Shown here piece by piece: positions 27,301-35,842 of a DNA stretch of 64,000 nt. Origin of the DNA: an uncultured Muribaculaceae bacterium (GTDB taxonomy: Bacteria; Bacteroidota; Bacteroidia; Bacteroidales; Muribaculaceae); contig CAJUPZ010000015.1 of assembly GCA_910588065.1 (NCBI GenBank), forward strand, positions 5,797 to 69,796, in the 5' to 3' direction. Made by a program: the position numbers and the translations under genes. The first letter of the stretch is position 1. Every line of letters begins with the position of its first letter. The notes under the pieces were generated by a model, which worked only from the letters and a program-made list of their open reading frames with translations, ran no database searches and was not told the DNA's origin.

Positions 27301-27598
27301 TGCTTGAGATTCTCACTTTAGCACCGGGCTTCACGCCTGTAAAGGAGAAGTGACCGTCGATGTTTGTAGAAGCACCCTTTGTGGTTCCCACCACAAGCAC
27401 GGAGGCACCCACAACCGGTTCACCCTCTGAGTCCACAACTGTGCCTGTGCATGCGCCGGAGGTCTGGTTGGCACTCACGGCCTGCTGCGCATAGACAGTC
27501 TGATAGCCGCCCCCTGCTGTGAGAAGGCAGACCAGCATTGCTTTTGCTAACTGTTTTGGCATAAGATTTATAAATTGGTTAAAACGTATATTTTGCAT
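24392..27598 (-). CDS. susC: SusC/RagA-family TonB-dependent outer-membrane transporter
   Basis: A 1068-residue outer-membrane porter that imports oligosaccharides with SusD and TonB energy. It has an N-terminal signal region (ending near VYAQ), a carboxypeptidase-regulatory-like domain (GTVVDSEGEPVVGASVLV, about 52-120), the TonB-box-like DEVVVVGYG, a plug domain with GQALQGVVGNLIV and SISVLKDGASAAIYGARAAY (a SusC signature), then a 22-strand barrel ending in an aromatic-alternating strand (KKYSIGVNITL). A second in-frame ATG 12 codons in would still give a signal peptide. A consensus promoter lies at 27641-27672, with a C9 tract upstream of it. Confidence 0.96.
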   Translation of the reverse strand: MQNIRFNQFINLMPKQLAKAMLVCLLTAGGGYQTVYAQQAVSANQTSGACTGTVVDSEGEPVVGASVLVVGTTKGASTNIDGHFSFTGVKPGAKVRISSIGFETVEVIWNGQPLSVVLKDTSSDLDEVVVVGYGVQKKVNLTGAVAAVNGDVIANRPVTNVGQALQGVVGNLIVSPGSGAPGQGASFNVRGVTSISGNSASQGGPLVLVDNVQMDPNLVNPDDIESISVLKDGASAAIYGARAAYGVILITTKKGKAGEKPVINFSATGYWAKSALEFHKVNSLDYINLYDEASINGGGSAEYTGLRRQMIEDFYYGRRNDPTYIDPASTDGKYAYCGNTDWWDALYKTSFNQNYNVSISGGTDKTTYYASLGLFDQGTNRVGANEDYKRWNAKVAVNTQLTPWLNVGANITNSYISQSHPTGSANSGVTSMGGMFKNDLSPLMPVRHPDGNYAGQGSYTNPIAMAELGGTSKYKYNDLWLSGVVKITPMKGLMFQADYTWNFYSYNIRNHNTSFMEYGQPGGYALPYVWSSPTGVQYQNANDYYTSFNAFGQYDWSINSKHNFSVMVGYNQERKINNSFWAKRQDMITNELLMLSQGTGQLTANSGGTQWAINSVFGRINYDFMGKYLVEFTGRYDGTSKFPKGDRYGFFPSGSIGWRVSEESFWEPIRSWWNNFKIRASYGRLGNQAVSGNFPYLLTYGLNPEFGYLINGNKVISVTPPGLVSASLTWEKVDQVDVGFDVSFLQNRLVADFDWFSRETKGALTTGTPLPNTLGTSVPQANAANIRTNGWELSVSWNDRINSIGLGYYARLSLSDNWATVTKFDNPNPEDINLGYLYEGKRIGEIWGFESNGLFQSEEEIKNHADQSYIYGGTWYPGDVKYEDINGDGKIDDGEWTLKDPGDNKVIGNDQPRYMFGITVGAEWKGIDFEMFWQGVGKRDLFGSSVGEFWAFPNKWQTPLATSMDRWTEDNRGAYFPRTYLGNNGRNQQTSTRYLLSAAYGRLKNIVLGYTLPQNITGRIGIQKVRFFVQGENLLTISPLKKYADPETVNKMTYPIQKKYSIGVNITL

Positions 27599-27640
27599 TA
27601 TTATGCAATTTTCTATCCTGATCCGAGCATAATAACGTCA

Positions 27641-27672
27641 CAAATGTAAGACAATTTAAACCAAATTTCAAT
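27641..27672 (-). promoter_or_regulatory. Promoter of susC
   Basis: On the minus strand TACATTTG (27648-27641) is preceded by ATTG (27672-27669) with 20 bases between, a near-consensus Bacteroidota promoter. The leader to the susC ATG is ~35 bases. Confidence 0.6.
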
Positions 27673-27844
27673 AACATATTTTAATACCCCCCCCCATTTT
27701 AACTATTATTAACTAAAAACAATAGTCCTATGGGTAATTATATGTTAAACAACATAATTATTAGGCAAATTATCGATACAATGCAGAGAGTGCCCCGCGG
27801 CGTGGCTGCGAGTTCAGGGCTTCAAGTTCGTCAAGACAGTGGAA
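27673..27844. other. Regulatory spacer upstream of susC with C9 tract and dyad
   Basis: This stretch contains a run of nine C at 27687-27695, only 15 bases upstream of the susC -33 element. It also has an imperfect AT-rich dyad around 27735-27760 (TAATTATATGTT paired with AACATAATTA, with a two-base bulge), a possible regulator site. The final ~60 bases before the GH2 stop are GC-rich and open on the plus strand. Confidence 0.4.
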
Positions 27845-29953
27845 TCACCAGCTGCCATGCGCGGCTTTGTGCTCGACAAAGTCGGCCGCTCGGTTGCAAT
27901 CACCGTTGTAGCTCCATGAAATGATGTCGGAATATTGCTTGCCGGTGGTGCCTGCCGTGGCCTGCAACCGATTTTCACCGTCATCGAGCCTCACATTCTC
28001 AAAAATATAATGTACATCGGTGTTGCCGCGTTTCGGCGTGCCGAGATTGCGGCCGTTAAGGGTCAGACACGGCGTGCCTACATTTGAGTATACGGTAACG
28101 GTGGTGGTGCGGCGCTCACGGATATTGTTGCGGCGCTGGGTAATATACACCACCGGCTCCTTGCTCCAGTTGGCCTTGTACCAGTAGTATGAATCCTTCT
28201 TTATCTTCCGGTCGATGGTCATGAGTCCTTTCATATTACGGGCCTCGACACTTCCCCTGCGCGAGGTGGGCACCGCGAAGTCAAACATATTCCACAGATA
28301 TGATGCCACAATCTGCTTATGGCGGGCTATCACCGGCCAATGCTCCTCATGGGTCTTTGTCTGGAAGGTTTCGGGATAGAACGGACTTGTCCAGTCAAGA
28401 GCGTCGCCCAACAGCTCTGTCTGGTGCGCGATATTGGCATCCGCGCCGTACTCGCTGAGTATCAGCGGACACCAGGGATATTCGCGCTCGATCTTCTCAA
28501 TCCAGGGCTCCATATCCTGGAGCTTGCGCTCATACCAGCCGTAGTAGCGGTTCATGCCCTGGATATCCGTGTTGCCGTTTACCGGATGGTCTACCGAGCC
28601 GTAGCCGTTTACCGACACCGTGTAGCGGTCCGGATCCTCTGTCTTGCAAAGGTCGTGCAGGCTTTGGGTAAGGGCAGCGGTGTAGCCGTGGGGATGGTAC
28701 ACCTCGTTGTGTATGCCCCATACATATATGGAGGGATGGTTGAAACTCTGGCGTATAAGCTCGCGCATCTGGCTGTGGGCGTTGTCCCATTCCTGACCGC
28801 TGACCCTGTTGACGAATGGAATCTCAGCCCATATCACAAGGCCGAGAGTGTCGCAGCGGGAGTATATGTAATCCGACTGCTGATAGTGGGCAAACCGCAC
28901 TGTCGTAGCGCCTATCTCCATAATACGGTCAAGGTCAAAATCATGCTCCTTGTTTGTGAGCGCGCTGCCGAGCCCCCACCAGTCCTGATGGCGGGTGACT
29001 CCATGCATGGGATACCTTCTGCCGTTGAGATAGAAGCCGTCACCGGCCTTGATTTCATACTTCCTCACACCGAGCGGCTGCACCACCTCATCTGTCTGAC
29101 GGCCATCCTTGTACAGACGCGACACCACCTTGTACAGATACGGATCCTCGCGACCCTGCCAAAGGTGAGGTTTGCTCAGCCGGAATGATGACGCCACAGA
29201 CCGTACACCCTGCGGGGAGAGCGTGAAGGAGCGGCTGTCGGAGCACACAATGCGGCCCTCCATGTCATAAACCGACACCTCCAGACGCATCGGGGCCGGA
29301 GCCTTGGTGTCATTACCCACCTTGACTTTCACCCCTATGGCAGCCGATTTTTGAGAAACATCGCTCTGGGTAATGTATACTCCTGACGACGCGCAATCAT
29401 CCACGGCTATGGAGCAGGGATCTGTCACCACCAGCCATACCGGACGGTAGATGCCGCCGTACACGCCGAAAAGCACATGGTTTACCGGAATGACATCCGG
29501 GCGCGCGGAGTTGTCGGCCTTTACTATGATTTCATTCTCCTGACCATACTTGAGCTGCTTGCCTATCTCGCACACAAACGCGGAGTATGCCCCCTTGTGC
29601 GACCCGACGAGATAACCGTTGACATACACCTGCGCACAAGAGCCCACACCCTCGAAACGCAGGAACACCCTCTTGGCCGCCATAGCGGTGTCTGGAGTGA
29701 AGTGCTTGCGGTAATATGCCTCGCCGGCATAAAACGATGAGGCTTTTTTCTGCATATCATCGGCATTCCATGTGTGTGGTATTGTCACCGGCTGCCATGC
29801 GGAATTAAACTTGCGGGCGGCAGCCATGGCATCTGCCGTAAAGGGACCCTTCATAAACTCCCAGCCGCTGCAGAAGGATGTGACTTCGCGTGCCGCTGCC
29901 GGCATCGACAGCAGAAGGATACAGAATATGCTGATTATTGTACGGATTTTCAT
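27845..29953 (-). CDS. Secreted GH2 family beta-galactosidase-type enzyme
   Basis: A 702-residue exported glycoside hydrolase. Signal peptide ~1-21 (MPAAA cleavage). Then follow a GH2 sugar-binding sandwich (~25-200, IPHTWNADD and VYVNGYLVGSHKGAYSAF), an immunoglobulin-like domain, and a TIM barrel (~310-600) with HGVTRHQDWWGLGSAL, the acid/base Glu in VWGIHNEVYHPHG and the nucleophile Glu in LILSEYGADA. GH2 includes beta-galactosidases, glucuronidases and mannosidases. The context with fucosidases and a GH110 enzyme favours beta-galactosidase. It starts 25 bases after the GH29 gene. The last ~17 residues (from CNRAADFVEHKAAHGSW) look unlike a normal GH2 end. Confidence 0.88.
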   Translation of the reverse strand: MKIRTIISIFCILLLSMPAAAREVTSFCSGWEFMKGPFTADAMAAARKFNSAWQPVTIPHTWNADDMQKKASSFYAGEAYYRKHFTPDTAMAAKRVFLRFEGVGSCAQVYVNGYLVGSHKGAYSAFVCEIGKQLKYGQENEIIVKADNSARPDVIPVNHVLFGVYGGIYRPVWLVVTDPCSIAVDDCASSGVYITQSDVSQKSAAIGVKVKVGNDTKAPAPMRLEVSVYDMEGRIVCSDSRSFTLSPQGVRSVASSFRLSKPHLWQGREDPYLYKVVSRLYKDGRQTDEVVQPLGVRKYEIKAGDGFYLNGRRYPMHGVTRHQDWWGLGSALTNKEHDFDLDRIMEIGATTVRFAHYQQSDYIYSRCDTLGLVIWAEIPFVNRVSGQEWDNAHSQMRELIRQSFNHPSIYVWGIHNEVYHPHGYTAALTQSLHDLCKTEDPDRYTVSVNGYGSVDHPVNGNTDIQGMNRYYGWYERKLQDMEPWIEKIEREYPWCPLILSEYGADANIAHQTELLGDALDWTSPFYPETFQTKTHEEHWPVIARHKQIVASYLWNMFDFAVPTSRRGSVEARNMKGLMTIDRKIKKDSYYWYKANWSKEPVVYITQRRNNIRERRTTTVTVYSNVGTPCLTLNGRNLGTPKRGNTDVHYIFENVRLDDGENRLQATAGTTGKQYSDIISWSYNGDCNRAADFVEHKAAHGSW

Positions 29954-29978
29954 ATATGTGATGAATCGGTATTGTAAG

Positions 29979-31418
29979 TTATGTCAGGGCATCGCGATAG
30001 CGGTCCTTTTCACCTGATGAATCCTCTATTCTGAGTTTGATGACAAAGGGACCGTCAGGAGTGTTTTCAGGCACATCTACGAGATATTCGTTTCTGGCGG
30101 CTTCGGTGACAGGGGTATCCTTGCCACCTATGAGTGTTGCTCCGGTGACTTTGACATTTTTGGGGGTGACAACAGTGAGATGGCGCGAATACGGCACATT
30201 GAACACGGCCATATACACATCATCGCCCTTGCGGGTATAGTACCCCCAAGGCTGTTTGTCCCAACCCGCATAGTCACAGCCGTAAATGCACTCGCCATAC
30301 CGCTTCATCCAGCGGCCTACCTCCTGCGCCATCAGCTTTTCCTCCGGGCGGAAGTCGCCATCGGCCTGCGGCCCGAAGTTCACAACCATATTGCCACCCA
30401 TCGACACTGCGTGGACAATACGCTCTATCACCTCCACCGGGCTCTTGACATAGCTCAGCGACCAGTCTTTGTGGTAGCCCCACTGGTTTTCGGGCAAAGT
30501 CATGCAGGCTTCCCAATCCCAGCGTGTAACCTTGGTATCCCTTACCGGGTCAGGCAGCCGGCGCTCATAGCCCGACTCATAGTCACCCATAAGATGACCG
30601 TTGCTGTCAAAATGGCGTTTGCCGAAGTCATCGGCTCTCAGACGGCTGTTGACAGTAACCCCCGGCACAAGCTCCTTGAGCATCTTTTCGGCGCGGGCGG
30701 TCCACCATGCGTTTTTCTTCATGCTCGCGTCCCATGTGCCGTCAAACCAGAAATCCTTGACCGTAGGGTAGTTTGTGGCCAGCTCCCGGAGCTGGTTTTC
30801 GGTAAATTCAAGGAATCTGGCATACGCCGCGGCGTCATCATCAGACTTGATGTCGTAGCGGTAGTCGGGGTGGCTCCAGTCCAGCACCGAGAAATAGAAA
30901 TGCACATCAATGCCCTGTTCATTGAATGCCTTGACCAGCTCGCCGAGAATATCTTTCTTATATGGAGTGTTTGCCACGGTGTACTTGGTGTACTTACTCG
31001 GCCACAGGCAAAAACCCTCGTGGTGCTTGGTGGTGATTTTCACATATTTCACCCCCATTCGCCGGGCCATGTCAGCCCATTCCCGGGGTTTGAAGTTGAC
31101 CGGATTCCACTGCTCCATCAGCCCGAGCCATTCATCGGCGGGCACCTTGGCCCATGCCTTCAGCCACTCGGCGGCACCGGGATATACCTTGCCGTCCCAT
31201 TCGCCGCCGGGTATGGCATAAAGCCCCCAGTGGATGAACGCTCCCAGACGGTTGTCACGGAAACGCCGCATATCGGCATCCTGCCGCTTGCCTAAACGCT
31301 CCGCGCCGTATCTGAGCGGTTTTTCAATATCAGCCGCAAGAGGTGTGGACTCATTTACCTGAGCGGATGCACTGCAAGCGGCGAGTAGCAGTGCGAGGGC
31401 AATTGCTGTTTTTCTCAT
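29979..31418 (-). CDS. Secreted GH29 alpha-L-fucosidase (first gene of the locus)
   Basis: A 479-residue exported fucosidase. I chose the ATG at 31418 because a longer frame to 31457 overlaps the terminator of the next gene. The N-terminus (ALALLLAACSASAQ) fits a signal peptide, with LAAC a possible lipobox. The barrel shows GAFIHWGLYAIPGGEW, ITTKHHEGFCLWPSKYTKY, the nucleophile region FWFDGTWDASM (Asp) and VNFGPQADGDFRPEE. The C-terminal ~100 residues form a small beta domain. It is shorter than the other GH29 and lacks carbohydrate-binding modules, suggesting a different linkage preference. It heads the minus-strand operon with the GH2 gene. Confidence 0.92.
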   Translation of the reverse strand: MRKTAIALALLLAACSASAQVNESTPLAADIEKPLRYGAERLGKRQDADMRRFRDNRLGAFIHWGLYAIPGGEWDGKVYPGAAEWLKAWAKVPADEWLGLMEQWNPVNFKPREWADMARRMGVKYVKITTKHHEGFCLWPSKYTKYTVANTPYKKDILGELVKAFNEQGIDVHFYFSVLDWSHPDYRYDIKSDDDAAAYARFLEFTENQLRELATNYPTVKDFWFDGTWDASMKKNAWWTARAEKMLKELVPGVTVNSRLRADDFGKRHFDSNGHLMGDYESGYERRLPDPVRDTKVTRWDWEACMTLPENQWGYHKDWSLSYVKSPVEVIERIVHAVSMGGNMVVNFGPQADGDFRPEEKLMAQEVGRWMKRYGECIYGCDYAGWDKQPWGYYTRKGDDVYMAVFNVPYSRHLTVVTPKNVKVTGATLIGGKDTPVTEAARNEYLVDVPENTPDGPFVIKLRIEDSSGEKDRYRDALT

Positions 31419-31446
31419 CTCGTATTGAACCGGTATATTCAGAAAA

Positions 31447-31471
31447 TAGGCCGACATCTGATGCCGGCCTA
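31447..31471 (-). terminator. Terminator after the 31490 outer-membrane protein gene
   Basis: TAGGCCG and CGGCCTA arms with inner CAT/ATG pairs form a hairpin at 31447-31471. On the minus strand TTTT follows it. It lies between the barrel gene and the fucosidase start. Confidence 0.6.
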
Positions 31472-31489
31472 TATATAATAAGGTGTATA

Positions 31490-32080
31490 TCAGAAGAGGT
31501 AGGCGGCTGTCACTGTCCAGTAGCGGTTTTTGCCATCGATGGCGTTGTCGGTTGTCTTGAACGCCTTATTGAGGCCGATGCCGTAAGATGCGCCTATCTG
31601 CACGTGGCGGAGAAGCTCTGCTCCAAAGCCGAAGTTCCATGCTATATCGCATTTTTTGTTGCGGAACTCATCGAAATTCTTTTTGCTGGTAAGGAAAGCG
31701 AAAGCGGGACCGGTAGCGAGGTACGGACGTACTATGTTGTTAATCACCGGAATGTTGAGCTTGTACTTGAGGTTGATGGGTATATCGATGTATGAGCGGT
31801 TGTTTGTCACTTTTTCCTCTCCGGTAGTGAAAGAGGCGTTGCGGCGCACATACATTACCGATGCATCGAAGCCTATGCCGACGAGGGGCACTGTGAACTC
31901 GGTGAGGATACCTGCATTGAAGCCAACACGATTGTTGCTGTCAAATGTAGCCTTGTTGAAGTGGAAAGAGTTGACATTGATGCCAACTTTCGGACCGATA
32001 CGGAACTGGGCGTTGGCAGGCAGAGCTACCATTCCGCAAGCCACTACTATAGCGGCGATGAGAGTCTTGATTGTTTTCAT
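31490..32080 (-). CDS. PorT-like outer-membrane beta-barrel protein
   Basis: A 196-residue small barrel with a signal peptide (cleavage near ANA-Q). It starts with FRIGPKVGINVNSFHF, a common opening of the Bacteroidota PorT/OmpW-like family. Repeated amphipathic strands end in Tyr/Phe (YWTVTAAYLF at the very C-terminus, the usual outer-membrane insertion signal). A TACCTTTG box lies on the minus strand at 32100-32107, ~20 bases before the start, and a terminator follows the gene, so it is monocistronic. The function of such barrels is mostly unknown; they are often abundant surface proteins. Confidence 0.85.
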   Translation of the reverse strand: MKTIKTLIAAIVVACGMVALPANAQFRIGPKVGINVNSFHFNKATFDSNNRVGFNAGILTEFTVPLVGIGFDASVMYVRRNASFTTGEEKVTNNRSYIDIPINLKYKLNIPVINNIVRPYLATGPAFAFLTSKKNFDEFRNKKCDIAWNFGFGAELLRHVQIGASYGIGLNKAFKTTDNAIDGKNRYWTVTAAYLF

Positions 32081-32169
32081 ATTCTTAAAAATTACGGCGC
32101 AAAGGTAGTGATTTTTACGCTTAATCTGAATAATATGTCAATAATTTACATTCGGGTTGTTGCCGAGGG

Positions 32170-34188
32170 TCATGAAATCATGGCGAGGAAAGTAGTTTCA
32201 TCAATGATCGGTATGCCGAGTTTAGATGCCTTCTCGAGCTTGGCCGGCCCCATATTTGCTCCGGCGAGCACATAGTCGGTCTTTGAGGATATCGACCCCA
32301 CATTCTTGCCGCCGTTGGCTTCAATCATGGCCTTGTATTCATCGCGGCTGTGGTGGGTGAACACCCCGCTGATAACAAACGAGCGGCCGGCGAGTCTGTC
32401 ACTCCCCTGCCCCTGCGCGGGTGCGTCAATCTCCATCCTCACACCGGCGGCTGCCAGACGGGCGATAATCTCACGGTTTGCCGGAGCCGAGAGATAGTCG
32501 ACAATGCTTGCCGCGATGCGGGGGCCAATGTCGTCAATGGCAGTGAGCTGCTCGGCATTCATTGCCATCAGGGCATCCATGCTCTTGCAGGCACGGGCCA
32601 CCTTCTTGGCGACGGTTTCGCCCACAAAGGGAATCGACAGAGCGAAAACCACCCTTTCAAAGGGCACCTTCTTCGACTCTTCGATACTGGATATTATTCG
32701 GTCGGCACTCCGCTCGCCAAAGCGGTCGAGAGCCATGATTTTCTCTTTGGTGAGCGAATAAAGGTCGGCTATATTGGCAACAAGTCCGCTGGCAAAGAGC
32801 ACTTCGGAGGTTTCCTCACCGATGCCGTCGATATTCATCATGCGGCGGCTCACAAAATGCTCCACGCGCCCGGTAATCTGCGGTGTGCAGCCATATTTGT
32901 TGGGACACATCCAAGATGCCTCACCCTCCACCCGCACAAGCGGGGTGCCGCACGCCGGGCAGCTTTTGACAAACTCCACCGGAGCGCTTCCGGCAATTCG
33001 CGCGGAGGTGTCAACACCTGTGATTTTGGGAATGATTTCTCCACCCTTCTCCACATACAGCGAATCGCCCTGGTGAATGTCAAGGCTGCGGATAATATCC
33101 TCATTGTGAAGCGATGCACGCTTGACAATGGTGCCTGAGAGCAGCACCGGTTCAAGGTTTGCCACCGGGGTGACAATGCCCATGCGCCCTACCTCGAACG
33201 ACACGAATTTCAGCGGAGTGAGCGCCCTCTCGGCCTGAAACTTGTAGGCTATCGCCCAGCGGGGTGACTTGGCTGTGTATCCGAGATTGAGCTGCTGTAC
33301 AAGGGAATTGACCTTGAACACCAGGCCGTCGGTGGCCACAGGCAGATTCTTGCGGGCGGCGTCCCAATGCGATATGTAAGCATCCACCTCCTCTATATTA
33401 TTAAGGAGTGTCATCGCATCGCTCACCTTGAAGCCCCAGGAAGCTGCGGCGCGCATATTGTCAAGATGATTGTCGGCAGGCAGGTCCTCGCCGAGCAGAT
33501 AGTAGAAGTATGCATCGAGGCCGCGGCGGGCTACCTCGGCGGGGTTCAGAAGTTTAAGAGTACCGGATGCGGCATTGCGGGGATTGGCGAAAAGCGGCTC
33601 CTCGTTAAACTCGCGCTCGGCATTCAGACGGTCAAACTCTTTCCAGGGCAACACAATTTCTCCTCGTATCTCAAACTGACGTGGCCAGCCGGAACCGGAC
33701 AGCACCAGCGGAATGGACTTGATTGTCTTCACATTTTCAGTAACTACATCACCCTTCTCGCCGTCGCCGCGGGTCACTGCCCTAACCAGACGGCCATCCT
33801 CGTATATAAGGGATATGGATGTGCCGTCAAACTTCATTTCTCCGACAATAGCAAAATCCTGTCCCATAAGCGATTCGCGGGTGCGGCGCACAAAATCGTC
33901 AACCTCTGCCACGCTGTAGGTATTGCCGAGCGACAGCATGGGGTGGATATGCGGGGCCTGGACAAAGCCCTTGGATATATCGCTGCCCACCCGCCGGGTG
34001 GGAGAATAAGGGTCATCGTACTCGGGATGAGCCGCCTCTAGAGCCTCCAGCTCCTTCATAAGTGTGTCAAACTCCCGGTCGCCAATCTCGGGAGCGTTTT
34101 TCACATAGTAGTTATAGTTATGGCGCTCAAGCTCTTGCCTAAGGTCAGCTATGCGCCGGCCAACTTCGTTGGAATCAGTCATAATCAT
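32170..34188 (-). CDS. ligA: NAD-dependent DNA ligase
   Basis: A 672-residue enzyme that seals nicks in DNA using NAD. Domains in order: an NAD-binding Ia region with YYVKNAPEIGDREFDTLM, the adenylation domain with the active-site Lys in EMKFDGTSISL, an OB fold, a four-Cys zinc finger (CPACGTPLV and WMCPNKYGC), helix-hairpin-helix repeats (IDGIGEETSEVL, IDDIGPRIAASIV) and a C-terminal BRCT domain (LAGRSFVISGVFTHHSRDE). I chose the ATG at 34188 because an upstream ATG at 34206 overlaps the -7 box of the promoter at 34204-34235. It is divergent from the M28 gene. Confidence 0.97.
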   Translation of the reverse strand: MIMTDSNEVGRRIADLRQELERHNYNYYVKNAPEIGDREFDTLMKELEALEAAHPEYDDPYSPTRRVGSDISKGFVQAPHIHPMLSLGNTYSVAEVDDFVRRTRESLMGQDFAIVGEMKFDGTSISLIYEDGRLVRAVTRGDGEKGDVVTENVKTIKSIPLVLSGSGWPRQFEIRGEIVLPWKEFDRLNAEREFNEEPLFANPRNAASGTLKLLNPAEVARRGLDAYFYYLLGEDLPADNHLDNMRAAASWGFKVSDAMTLLNNIEEVDAYISHWDAARKNLPVATDGLVFKVNSLVQQLNLGYTAKSPRWAIAYKFQAERALTPLKFVSFEVGRMGIVTPVANLEPVLLSGTIVKRASLHNEDIIRSLDIHQGDSLYVEKGGEIIPKITGVDTSARIAGSAPVEFVKSCPACGTPLVRVEGEASWMCPNKYGCTPQITGRVEHFVSRRMMNIDGIGEETSEVLFASGLVANIADLYSLTKEKIMALDRFGERSADRIISSIEESKKVPFERVVFALSIPFVGETVAKKVARACKSMDALMAMNAEQLTAIDDIGPRIAASIVDYLSAPANREIIARLAAAGVRMEIDAPAQGQGSDRLAGRSFVISGVFTHHSRDEYKAMIEANGGKNVGSISSKTDYVLAGANMGPAKLEKASKLGIPIIDETTFLAMIS

Positions 34189-34203
34189 TGAAATTTGAGT
34201 ATG

Positions 34204-34235
34204 CAAATATAGTCAATTAACAAAGTTTAAACAAC
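34204..34235 (-). promoter_or_regulatory. Promoter of ligA
   Basis: On the minus strand TATATTTG (34211-34204) follows GTTG (34235-34232) by 20 bases. It leaves a leader of about 10-15 bases and decides the ligA start. A TAACTTTG box for the divergent M28 gene lies at 34285-34292. Confidence 0.6.
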
Positions 34236-34316
34236 TTTGAAGTGTTAAATGACAGAAAAACGTAATATTGTCGTAACAAAACCGTAACTTTGCCGCACAA
34301 TATCATATATCGAAGC

Positions 34317-35321
34317 ATGCAATCATTATTCCACATACTCGTTGCGGCAGCCATCATCCTATGCTCATGCAGCAGCAATAACAGCGCCAGTGACAACAAC
34401 GCCGCCACCGCCCAGGCCTCCACTACCGACCCTAAGCTGAAATTCAACGCCGACAGCGCATATTCCTACATCAAGGCGCAGGTGGACTTCGGGCCGAGGG
34501 TGCCGGGCACCGCAGCCCACAAAAAATGCGCCGAGTATATAATGAGCGAGCTTGTGCGCCACGGAATAGACACCATAGTGACGCAAAACGCGATTGTGAC
34601 CGCATTCAACTCCGACCAGCTGCCGATGAACAACATCATCGGCAAAATCAATCCTCATGCCAAAGACCGTGTCCTTATAGCAGCCCACTACGACACCCGC
34701 CCCTGGGCCGACAACGAGGATGATGACAGTTTGAAAAACAATCCTATAGATGGCGCCAACGACGGCGCGAGCGGAGTGGGTGTGATGCTTGAGCTGGCAC
34801 GTACACTCTGCGATAACCGCCCGGAAATCGGGGTTGATTTTCTGTTTGTGGATGTCGAGGACTACGGCACAAACGAAGGCTGGGGCTCGAATGAGGAATC
34901 ATGGTGTCTCGGCACGCAGTACTGGGCCGAACATACCGGATATACTCCTGACAACAAGCCCAGATACGGTATTGTGCTCGATATGGTAGGCGGCACAAAC
35001 GCCCGCTTCCACCGCGAATACTATTCCAATCAGGCAGCAAAAAATGTTGTTGACAAAGTGTGGGGTACCGCCGCAAACACCGGTTACGGCGCATTCTTTC
35101 CAAACGAAATTGGCGGAGCGCTCATTGACGACCATCTGTTCATCAACCGCGCCGGCATACCCTGCATCGACATTGTGGAGTGCAACAACACCCTCACCCG
35201 CTCCTTTCCCCCGACATGGCACACCCTGCGCGACAATATGGCATCTATCGACACCCGTCCGCTCAAGGCAGTCGGCCAGACAGTGCTCAACGTCGTGAGC
35301 TCTGAAAAGAAATCCAAATAG
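34317..35321 (+). CDS. M28-family glutaminyl cyclase-like lipoprotein
   Basis: A 334-residue exported lipoprotein (N-terminus SLFHILVAAAIILCSCSS; lipobox LCSC), followed by a short Asn/Ala linker. The body is an M28 zinc-peptidase fold. Zinc and active-site motifs are LIAAHYDTRPW, DGANDGASGV, VDVEDYG and DDHLFINRAGIP. The SWCLGTQYWA stretch is typical of bacterial glutaminyl cyclases, which convert N-terminal Gln of exported proteins to pyroglutamate. In Bacteroidota many proteins exposed by signal peptidase I start with Gln, so this role is plausible. An aminopeptidase role is the alternative. A TAACTTTG box lies 24 bases before the ATG at 34317. Confidence 0.85.
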   Translation: MQSLFHILVAAAIILCSCSSNNSASDNNAATAQASTTDPKLKFNADSAYSYIKAQVDFGPRVPGTAAHKKCAEYIMSELVRHGIDTIVTQNAIVTAFNSDQLPMNNIIGKINPHAKDRVLIAAHYDTRPWADNEDDDSLKNNPIDGANDGASGVGVMLELARTLCDNRPEIGVDFLFVDVEDYGTNEGWGSNEESWCLGTQYWAEHTGYTPDNKPRYGIVLDMVGGTNARFHREYYSNQAAKNVVDKVWGTAANTGYGAFFPNEIGGALIDDHLFINRAGIPCIDIVECNNTLTRSFPPTWHTLRDNMASIDTRPLKAVGQTVLNVVSSEKKSK

Positions 35322-35382
35322 AGAAACATAGCGGCCGGTTTCAATTTTTTTGCTTATCTTTGCAGAAATAAGTAGACTACCT

Positions 35383-35814
35383 ATGACCATAGACCAGCTG
35401 CAAGATAAGATTATCGAGGATTTCGAGGGCGTGGACGACTGGATGGACCGGTATTCCATGATTATTGACCTCGGCAACACCCTCCCCCCCATAGAAGAGA
35501 AATACAAGACACCTGCCCACCTCATCGAGGGGTGTCAGAGCAGAGTGTGGCTCAACGCCGAATTGCGTGACGGACTGGTGTACTACACCGCCGACTCCGA
35601 CGCCATAATAGTGAAAGGCATAATAGCGCTGCTGATAGAGGTGCTTAACGGCCATACCCCGGCTGAGATAGCCGACTGCAAGCTATACTTCATCGACCGC
35701 ATAGGCCTCGCCGAAAACCTCTCGCCTACCCGCTCGAACGGCCTGCTCGCAATGGTGAAACAAATGAAGATGTATGCCATAGCATTCAAGGCAAAGCAGC
35801 AATCGGAAAATTGA
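35383..35814 (+). CDS. sufE: SufE-family cysteine desulfurase sulfur acceptor
   Basis: A 143-residue cytoplasmic protein that takes persulfide sulfur from the desulfurase SufS for Fe-S cluster assembly. The SufE fold is visible: DFEGVDDWMDRYSMIIDLG, the acceptor Cys in LIEGCQSRVWL, VKGIIALLIEVLNG and IGLAENLSPTRSNGLLAMV. Length matches the family (~140). I chose the ATG at 35383; a TATCTTTG box lies at 35355-35362. No suf operon surrounds it here, so it appears to be a stand-alone copy. It is followed after 28 bases by the POT transporter. Confidence 0.95.
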   Translation: MTIDQLQDKIIEDFEGVDDWMDRYSMIIDLGNTLPPIEEKYKTPAHLIEGCQSRVWLNAELRDGLVYYTADSDAIIVKGIIALLIEVLNGHTPAEIADCKLYFIDRIGLAENLSPTRSNGLLAMVKQMKMYAIAFKAKQQSEN

Positions 35815-35842
35815 ATTCTAACCCCAAACCAATACCATTATC

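Noticed and set aside
30180..31295. Long plus-strand open frame opposite the first GH29 gene
   Set aside because: Antisense shadow of a well-supported fucosidase gene, with no start signal or recognisable domain.
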